A stretch of 10,424 bases of DNA from the NCBI GenBank assembly GCA_937889855.1, contig CALBYK010000101.1, forward strand, positions 1 to 10,424. The letters are read 5' to 3'. Both the position numbers and the translations under genes were made by a program. The DNA comes from an uncultured Prevotella sp. (GTDB lineage: Bacteria > Bacteroidota > Bacteroidia > Bacteroidales > Bacteroidaceae). Positions 1 through 4,607 of the stretch are shown here, one piece after another. Under the pieces are notes generated by a model that had not been told where the DNA came from, ran no database searches, and saw only the letters and a program-made list of their open reading frames with translations. The number at the start of each line of letters is the position of its first letter. Position 1 is the stretch's first letter.

Positions 1-603
1 TATGCCAACGCCCCCGAGATAGTCAAGCCGTCAGTCGGACGCGACCGCAAGGAGCGCGGCGAGGGACGCGACGGCAAGAAGCGCGAGAAACGCGCTCCCG
101 AGGCAGGCTACCGCCGCCTCTTCATCAACCTCGGAAAGGACGACGGTTTCTATCCGGGCGAGGTGATGCAGTTCATCAACCGCAATGTGCACGGTCGCCA
201 GGACGTGGGCCACATCGACCTGCTGGGACGCATATCGTATATAGAAGTGCCCGAGACTGACGCACAGAAGGTTATGCGTGCCCTCAACGGCGCCAACTAC
301 CGGGGACGCACCGTGCGCTGCAACGACGCCGACGACACGGCGGCAGCGGCTGCCGACGGAAAGCGCGGACGGCGCCAGGCACGCAACGACGACTTCTCGC
401 GCTACGAGAAACGTTCAAAGCGCAGAAACGAGGAAGAGGGACGAGTGAGCCGCCAGCGCGGAAAGCGCGGGGCGGCACGCTACGAGAGCGGCCGTCAGGA
501 CGACTGGCGACAGTTTATCGACAACCCCGACATAAAACTCAAGGGCGAGGAACCCGACTTCTCCGAGGAGGGATGGGCACGCCGCAAGCCGAGAAAGAAG
601 TAA
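1..603 (+). CDS. DEAD-box RNA helicase, C-terminal part (DbpA-type RNA-binding domain), 5' truncated by window
   Basis: The reading frame is open from the first base and ends in TAA, giving the last 200 residues of a larger protein. Residues about 37-110 (from YRRLFINLGKDDGF to GRTVRC) match the DbpA RNA-binding domain (an RRM-like fold, Pfam PF03880) that follows the two RecA-like helicase lobes in DbpA/CsdA-type DEAD-box helicases. In that family the domain anchors the enzyme on structured RNA, chiefly rRNA during ribosome assembly or cold adaptation. A charged Lys/Arg/Glu-rich linker (about 10-36) precedes it. A long basic tail (about 115-200) rich in Arg, Gly and Lys follows and ends in RRKPRKK, a probable non-specific RNA-binding extension. 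The helicase motifs lie upstream of the window, so the exact subfamily (DeaD/CsdA or DbpA) cannot be fixed. The class assignment is confident. Confidence 0.88.
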   Translation, partial: YANAPEIVKPSVGRDRKERGEGRDGKKREKRAPEAGYRRLFINLGKDDGFYPGEVMQFINRNVHGRQDVGHIDLLGRISYIEVPETDAQKVMRALNGANYRGRTVRCNDADDTAAAAADGKRGRRQARNDDFSRYEKRSKRRNEEEGRVSRQRGKRGAARYESGRQDDWRQFIDNPDIKLKGEEPDFSEEGWARRKPRKK

Positions 604-645
604 AATAGCTGTACAGACAGAGATATAAACAAGTGAACGAAATAA

Positions 646-667
646 CGGATTTGCAAGGCACAATCCG
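646..667 (+). other. Small hairpin between helicase and DUF3332 gene
   Basis: Bases 646-654 pair with 658-667 around an AAG loop, giving a 9-bp stem with one bulged C at 661. No T-run follows, so it is a poor intrinsic terminator, although it sits 43 bases after the helicase stop codon. Its TTTG (650-653) is also the best candidate -33 box for the next gene, with TATAATCT at 673-680 as a poor -7 match (19-nt spacer). Either role is weakly supported. Confidence 0.3.
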
Positions 668-696
668 GAAAGTATAATCTATAAAAATCAACGCTT

Positions 697-1248
697 ATGA
701 AAATCAAGCATCTCAAAGTGTCGGCACTCTTTCTTGCCGCCACCCTGCTCACGTCATCGTGCGTAGGCTCGTTCTCTCTATTCAACCGCGTAGCCAAGTG
801 GAACACACATGCCACAAGCTCTAAGTTCCTCAACGAGATTATCTTCATCTTGATATCTCCTGCCTATGCAGTGTGCTCTGTGGCCGACCTGCTGGTGCTC
901 AACACCATTGAGTTCTGGTCGGGTTCCAACCCCATGGCACAGAAGGTAGGCACCACACAGGAGGTGCAGGGCAAGGACGGACGCTACTATGCCGTTACGA
1001 CCCTGAAGGACGGATATGAGGTGAAGAACCCGGAGGGCGAGACAATACGCTTTGTCTACGACAAGAAGACCGACTCATGGTCGCAGATACAGGACGGCAA
1101 GAAAACCGAGATATTCCGTTTCAACGAGGACGGCACCATCCAGGCCAACCTGCAGAACGGCAGCTCCATCCGCGTCACTCCCGACGCTGCTGGCCTGTTC
1201 GAGGCACGCATGGCTGTGAACGGAGCCTGCTTCTACGCGGCACGCTAA
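697..1248 (+). CDS. DUF3332 family lipoprotein
   Basis: This is a 183-residue protein. The N-terminus has Lys residues, a hydrophobic stretch (about 8-20) and a lipobox-like TSSC with Cys22, so a membrane lipoprotein is likely. Residues 22-80 carry the pattern of the DUF3332 family: SCVGSFSLFN, a WN pair at 35-36, a KFLNE segment, a hydrophobic stretch (about 44-70), and an IEFWSGSNP signature at 71-79. The C-terminal half (about 90-183) has short alternating strands (DGRYYAV, GETIRFVYD, EIFRFNEDGTI), consistent with a small beta domain. The family is common in Bacteroidota but has no known biochemical function. The ATG at 697 is the only start that leaves an intact signal peptide. The gene is flanked by a helicase 93 bases upstream and a strong hairpin downstream, so it may be monocistronic. 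Family recognition is firm; function is unknown. Confidence 0.85.
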   Translation: MKIKHLKVSALFLAATLLTSSCVGSFSLFNRVAKWNTHATSSKFLNEIIFILISPAYAVCSVADLLVLNTIEFWSGSNPMAQKVGTTQEVQGKDGRYYAVTTLKDGYEVKNPEGETIRFVYDKKTDSWSQIQDGKKTEIFRFNEDGTIQANLQNGSSIRVTPDAAGLFEARMAVNGACFYAAR

Positions 1249-1315
1249 AATCCAGATAAACAAGAATGGCGAATGAATATATGCTCATAATGATCTTTAT
1301 ATATGAGCGGCAATC

Positions 1316-1353
1316 AGTAGGAGGGTATGGCATCCCTGCCATACCCTCCTACT
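1316..1353. terminator. Bidirectional hairpin terminator between convergent genes
   Basis: A perfect 17-bp inverted repeat (1316-1332 with 1337-1353) encloses a TCCC loop. It lies between the DUF3332 stop (1248) and the stop of the opposite-strand TPR regulator (1385). The arms are GC-rich at the centre. No clear U-tract follows on either strand, so it may act as an mRNA 3'-end stabiliser as well as a terminator. A weaker 7-bp hairpin (1283-1289 with 1302-1308) precedes it. Confidence 0.7.
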
Positions 1354-1384
1354 ATATGTAAACACAACTACTTATAGTGGCATG

Positions 1385-2941
1385 TCATTTAATACATCTC
1401 TTAATTCTCGACATATAGGAGCGCACCGACCCCTCGCTGACACAAAGCAGGTCGGCAATGTCCTTCTCGGTCTTGCCCATGTGCTGGAGCATGAGGATGA
1501 GGCGGTGCTGGGTGGTGAGATTGTCATACGTTTTGTCCATTGACTCAAAAAACTCGTTGTCAATGAGCCGGTAATAGCTCAGCAGACTCTCCATTGCCCG
1601 TGTGTCACGTTTCTCGATGAATCTGCCGAGGGCGAGCCCCTCGTAAAGCCGGCGGCCACGTGCAAGACTTTTCATATAGTTTTCCATCGTGTTCTTAAAC
1701 TCTTTCTTCAGGCAGTTTATGTCATCCTTATGCTTGTCGTCTGCTTTCGGGGTTCTGTCAATCTCGTTGGCATATTTCTGCAGTAACGCGTCAGCATTGC
1801 GGATTTTTACCTTGTATTTTCTATTGACACACCAAAATGTCATTAGTAGTATTGCCAAGACACAGCACAAAGCGATGCACATATACGCAACTAAAGACAA
1901 CGCCTTCTTATGCTCTGTCTTTGTATTCTCGTTGTCAAAGTAATATTGTATGTCCTTTATATTTTCTTTATCGTTCTTTTCGGTCAAGGAGTCCATAGCT
2001 TCAACCTCTTTCTTAAAATAGGCTGCCGACTCATCCTTGTCGCTACGTGCTTCCGCTATTTTTGCAAGTCCATGATAGGCCGAAATCTTATCACTCAGCT
2101 TATGCGAGAGTTTTATCACTTGTTTGTACATGTATTCGGCTTTGGCATAAGCCTTTATTTCTCTATAATACATGCCGGCAATGCCGCAAACAACGGGATC
2201 CTCGCCTAACAGCAATGCCTGCTGAATGTATTTGCTTGCCTTCAGTGTGTCGCCTTTTGTTAAACAGAACCTGCTCAAAGCGGAAAGATTAATGCGTTGA
2301 AGATCCTTTTCCCCGTATTTTATATATTTGACATATTCACGCAAACACATTTCTGCGCTGTCTTCCTTCCCTAATTCTTCAAAACAGATATATTCATAGT
2401 ATTTAGAGAAAAGTAATCGGTCTTTACTTTTTATCTTTGTTGCCGCATCAGTGCATTTTTTTGCATACTCAAGCGCAAGGCGGTAATTCCCTGACTCAAA
2501 GTTGCTGTATGCCAAGGAAGAGAAATTCTTGTACTTCAATTGGGAACAGTATTCTTCTGCAAGGTGTTCTGATTTCTTGAAATAGGCAATTCCTTCTGAC
2601 ACCATTCCCTTGTCATACAATTCTCCACCTTTATAATAATAAGCCTCCGCAAGCTTTTCTTTGTCTTTTGTCTTTTCATAATAGCTCATGCAACTGTCAA
2701 TCACACCGTCGGGTATTGGCTGATACTTTCGGGAGAGAATTTGAACCATAAGAAGATTGTAATATTGCCTGTCATCATCAGATAGCGCAGCTGTGTTTAT
2801 TTTCCCAATTTGTGTGGCGGCAAAGTCAATACTGTCTGCCATCAGAAGATTGTTCACATGCGAAAGCTCTTGCAAGTTGGAATGTCGGGAGCAGGAAACA
2901 AATGCGAAAACAAATAAAAATATGGGTATGTATCTCATCAT
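1385..2941 (-). CDS. Membrane-anchored TPR regulator with C-terminal LuxR-type HTH
   Basis: This is a 518-residue protein, counted from the first of two adjacent ATG codons (2941 and 2938). The frame stays open to 3049, but this start is preferred because it opens directly into a signal peptide (RYIPIFLFVFAFVSC, lipobox-like FVSC at Cys17) and lies just after a good promoter. Residues about 54-324 are helical with TPR-like periodicity (AEAYYYKGGELYDKG, SLAYSNFESGNYRLALEYA, AEYMYKQVIKLS). One membrane segment spans about 347-371 and a charged, probably coiled-coil linker about 374-424. The C-terminus (about 489-514, MGKTEKDIADLLCVSEGSVRSYMSRIKR) is a LuxR/GerE-like helix-turn-helix. The expected topology is a periplasmic TPR sensor and a cytoplasmic DNA-binding domain, that is, a one-component membrane regulator. 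It is divergent from the 3258/4168 pair, its likeliest target. GC is about 54% over 1441-1680 but about 41% over 1681-1920. The ligand is unknown. Confidence 0.85.
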   Translation of the reverse strand: MMRYIPIFLFVFAFVSCSRHSNLQELSHVNNLLMADSIDFAATQIGKINTAALSDDDRQYYNLLMVQILSRKYQPIPDGVIDSCMSYYEKTKDKEKLAEAYYYKGGELYDKGMVSEGIAYFKKSEHLAEEYCSQLKYKNFSSLAYSNFESGNYRLALEYAKKCTDAATKIKSKDRLLFSKYYEYICFEELGKEDSAEMCLREYVKYIKYGEKDLQRINLSALSRFCLTKGDTLKASKYIQQALLLGEDPVVCGIAGMYYREIKAYAKAEYMYKQVIKLSHKLSDKISAYHGLAKIAEARSDKDESAAYFKKEVEAMDSLTEKNDKENIKDIQYYFDNENTKTEHKKALSLVAYMCIALCCVLAILLMTFWCVNRKYKVKIRNADALLQKYANEIDRTPKADDKHKDDINCLKKEFKNTMENYMKSLARGRRLYEGLALGRFIEKRDTRAMESLLSYYRLIDNEFFESMDKTYDNLTTQHRLILMLQHMGKTEKDIADLLCVSEGSVRSYMSRIKRCIK

Positions 2942-2961
2942 GCGGAAGACGTTTTTAGTTG

Positions 2962-2993
2962 CAAAAATAGCAATTTTGTGTGACAAAGACAAG
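2962..2993 (-). promoter_or_regulatory. Bacteroidetes-type promoter for the TPR/LuxR regulator
   Basis: On the minus strand a TATTTTTG -7 element (2969 to 2962) matches TAnnTTTG exactly. It is preceded by CTTG (2993 to 2990, three of four bases of TTTG) with a 20-nt spacer. Transcription would start near 2955, leaving a leader of about 15 nt before the ATG at 2941. This also argues against a start further upstream in the open frame. Confidence 0.6.
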
Positions 2994-3143
2994 TTTAAAG
3001 TTGATATAGTGAGTAACAGATGTTGCAATATGTGCCTTAAAAACGGCAAACATAGGCGCTTTTAATGTTGTAATGTACTGATAATTAATATGTTATTCTA
3101 ATTCTTAAACTGCAACAGCTCAAATGATATTTTTAAGACTTTT

Positions 3144-3175
3144 CTTGTTTGAAATTGATTCGCGTATTATCTTTG
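3144..3175 (+). promoter_or_regulatory. Bacteroidetes-type promoter for the lipoprotein / membrane protein pair
   Basis: TATCTTTG at 3168-3175 matches the -7 consensus TAnnTTTG. CTTG at 3144-3147 serves as the -33 box with a 20-nt spacer, the same variant and spacing as the divergent regulator promoter. The predicted transcription start is near 3182, giving an AT-rich leader of about 75 nt before the ATG at 3258. Confidence 0.6.
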
Positions 3176-3257
3176 CAATTGTTAAACAATCTAATATTAT
3201 TAACTATGAGTAAAATTAATAAAAACTATAATATTAATATTTTAAACATTTGTTATT

Positions 3258-4121
3258 ATGAAAAGATTTTTTAATGGACTTCTGGCTTTATGTATGCTGT
3301 CTATGCTTATAACAGCAGTGTCTTTTGTTTGCTATTCTTGTGCAAATAAAGAGGATGATTTTGCAGAAAATGAGGCTCGGCATTTCTTGTATGGGTTGAA
3401 GGAGGACTTTAAGGCTTTGTCCAAAGTCGAGATTAACTCTACAACAAGAGGACTTGATATTGTTCTTGGAGATTCAATTAAAAATGTTAAGGTATGGTGT
3501 GAGGGTGTCTTTACTCCAGAAGAGAGAGAGAAGATAGAGCGTACAAAAACATTAGGAGAATTAATGACTGTTGCAAATGAGGTGGGAGCAGTAATAAGAA
3601 CAACTGATGGCTTAGGAGATAATCTTACAAGGAAGGACTATGTGAAGGATTTTGTGGAAGTAAATGTTTCCGAGGTGTCTGCAAAGTTAAATATGCAGAC
3701 ACTGATAGCTAAAAGTAAAGAATTCTTACGGGCAAGGGGGCTTTCCGACAATGACATGAATGTTATGTTATCTGAAGATAATGCCGATGAGTGCGCTTTA
3801 GTGCCACTTGCTCTTTCTATGGCAGAGTGTGAAAATAGTAGCTATATTGCACAACAGAAATTGCAAATGGCAAGCTCTTATAGCATCTTTGCGACCCAAG
3901 CTTATGCCGCTGTTGATTGGGGGGAAGTTTGGCATTGTACAAAATATGCATTAGGTATTGATATAGTAAACGCTATAGTGCAGAATGGTACAAGGAAGTG
4001 GACAAAAGTACTGATAAAGAAAATGTTTAAAACGATGGTATCAAGGACTTGCACTCCAGTAGCGGCCGTAATAGTGACAGCTTCATTTGTGTCGTGCATG
4101 AATGGTTATGAGATTTTTTGA
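3258..4121 (+). CDS. Predicted surface lipoprotein of unknown function, low-GC accessory gene
   Basis: I do not recognise this 287-residue protein. It begins with a signal peptide (MKRFFNGLLALCMLSMLITA) and a relaxed lipobox ending at Cys28 (CYSC). The next residues, ANKEDD, resemble the K-(D/E)2 lipoprotein export signal that sends Bacteroidota lipoproteins to the cell surface. The middle (about 38-200) is polar and helical, with an acidic segment near 170-180 (LSEDNADE). Around 207-217, SYSIFATQAYA looks like an internal signal-peptidase junction (A-Y-A then AVDWGEVW). The last 70 residues are Lys/Arg-rich with cysteines at 227, 265 and 280 and a hydrophobic stretch (about 266-280). GC is about 35% over 3541-3600 against about 63% in the downstream peptidase, suggesting acquisition. 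It lies 46 bases upstream of a small membrane protein gene and is divergent from a membrane TPR/LuxR regulator. Possible roles are a secreted peptide precursor, toxin or signal; none is proven. Confidence 0.75.
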   Translation: MKRFFNGLLALCMLSMLITAVSFVCYSCANKEDDFAENEARHFLYGLKEDFKALSKVEINSTTRGLDIVLGDSIKNVKVWCEGVFTPEEREKIERTKTLGELMTVANEVGAVIRTTDGLGDNLTRKDYVKDFVEVNVSEVSAKLNMQTLIAKSKEFLRARGLSDNDMNVMLSEDNADECALVPLALSMAECENSSYIAQQKLQMASSYSIFATQAYAAVDWGEVWHCTKYALGIDIVNAIVQNGTRKWTKVLIKKMFKTMVSRTCTPVAAVIVTASFVSCMNGYEIF

Positions 4122-4167
4122 TTTAGTGTTTGACAAGTAAGTTATCAAGTTTAAAAACATTATAAAT

Positions 4168-4416
4168 ATGAACATTCATTCAATATTAGCATGGTTATAC
4201 GTTATTATCACATTTGCGGTCTGTGTATTATTTATAATACGTGCCATATATGTAGTGATAGTCATAATTAAGGCAATAATGGCGGATGATTATGGATGTG
4301 TGAAGGCCCAGGCATTATATTTGGCCATTTTGGTAGCGGCGTTCTTGTTCTATGCATGGGTTGCGGAACCTGGTGAACTGTTGGTTAAAGTCCTGAATAG
4401 AATTGTGGCAATATAA
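4168..4416 (+). CDS. Small two-TM membrane protein, probable partner of upstream lipoprotein
   Basis: An 82-residue hydrophobic protein of unknown family. A long hydrophobic segment covers about 5-37 (LYVIITFAVCVLFIIRAIYVV and on), interrupted by one Arg at 25. A short polar loop with MADDYGCVKAQ (38-48) follows. A second membrane segment spans about 49-66 and the tail is amphipathic (about 67-82). The N-terminus lacks a cleavable signal, so both ends probably stay membrane-associated. It starts 46 bases after the lipoprotein stop, shares its low GC and has no promoter of its own that I can see, so co-transcription is likely. Small membrane proteins placed directly after an exported effector gene are often immunity or accessory proteins. 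That is an analogy, not evidence of function here. Confidence 0.68.
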   Translation: MNIHSILAWLYVIITFAVCVLFIIRAIYVVIVIIKAIMADDYGCVKAQALYLAILVAAFLFYAWVAEPGELLVKVLNRIVAI

Positions 4417-4530
4417 ATGCTGAATGCTTGCTTGATAGAAAAAGGTTCATCCGACATTCCGAGAGATATTGAACATTTGCGTTAAAGAATGTAGTTTTTT
4501 GTGTCATTTAGTGTCTAATCTAATAAGAAA

Positions 4531-4548
4531 GCACTACTTTTGTAGTGC
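4531..4548 (+). promoter_or_regulatory. Promoter -7 box within an inverted repeat, upstream of the M16 peptidase
   Basis: TACTTTTG at 4535-4542 matches the Bacteroidetes -7 consensus TAnnTTTG. It sits inside a perfect inverted repeat, GCACTAC (4531-4537), TTTT, GTAGTGC (4542-4548). No good TTTG lies 19-21 nt upstream, so the -33 box is weak and the promoter may need an activator. Predicted initiation near 4549 would give a leader of about 60 nt to the ATG at 4608. Confidence 0.5.
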
Positions 4549-4607
4549 GCTTAAAGTGTTGACACAATATTTTATATATGGATATTCACAAACCAAAACA
4601 ATATTTC

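Larger units (their letters stand above)
2942..3257. other. Divergent intergenic regulatory region
   Basis: These 316 bases separate the regulator from the lipoprotein gene. They hold one promoter for each direction (listed separately), leaving about 150 bases between the two -33 boxes. That interior contains a widely spaced inverted pair, TGTTGCA (3021-3027) and TGCAACA (3111-3117), which could be operator half-sites but may be chance. The last 75 bases before the ATG at 3258 are extremely AT-rich and probably form the 5' leader of the lipoprotein mRNA. No RNA gene or convincing protein-coding frame is seen. Confidence 0.6.

Noticed and set aside
2942..3049. Extension of the TPR regulator to an upstream start at 3049
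   Set aside because: It would bury the signal peptide 37 residues inside the protein and place the start upstream of the predicted promoter (2962-2993).
4578..4607. In-frame ATG at 4578 for the M16 peptidase
   Set aside because: It adds ten polar residues before a complete signal peptide that starts at 4608. It remains possible, since the predicted transcript begins upstream of it.
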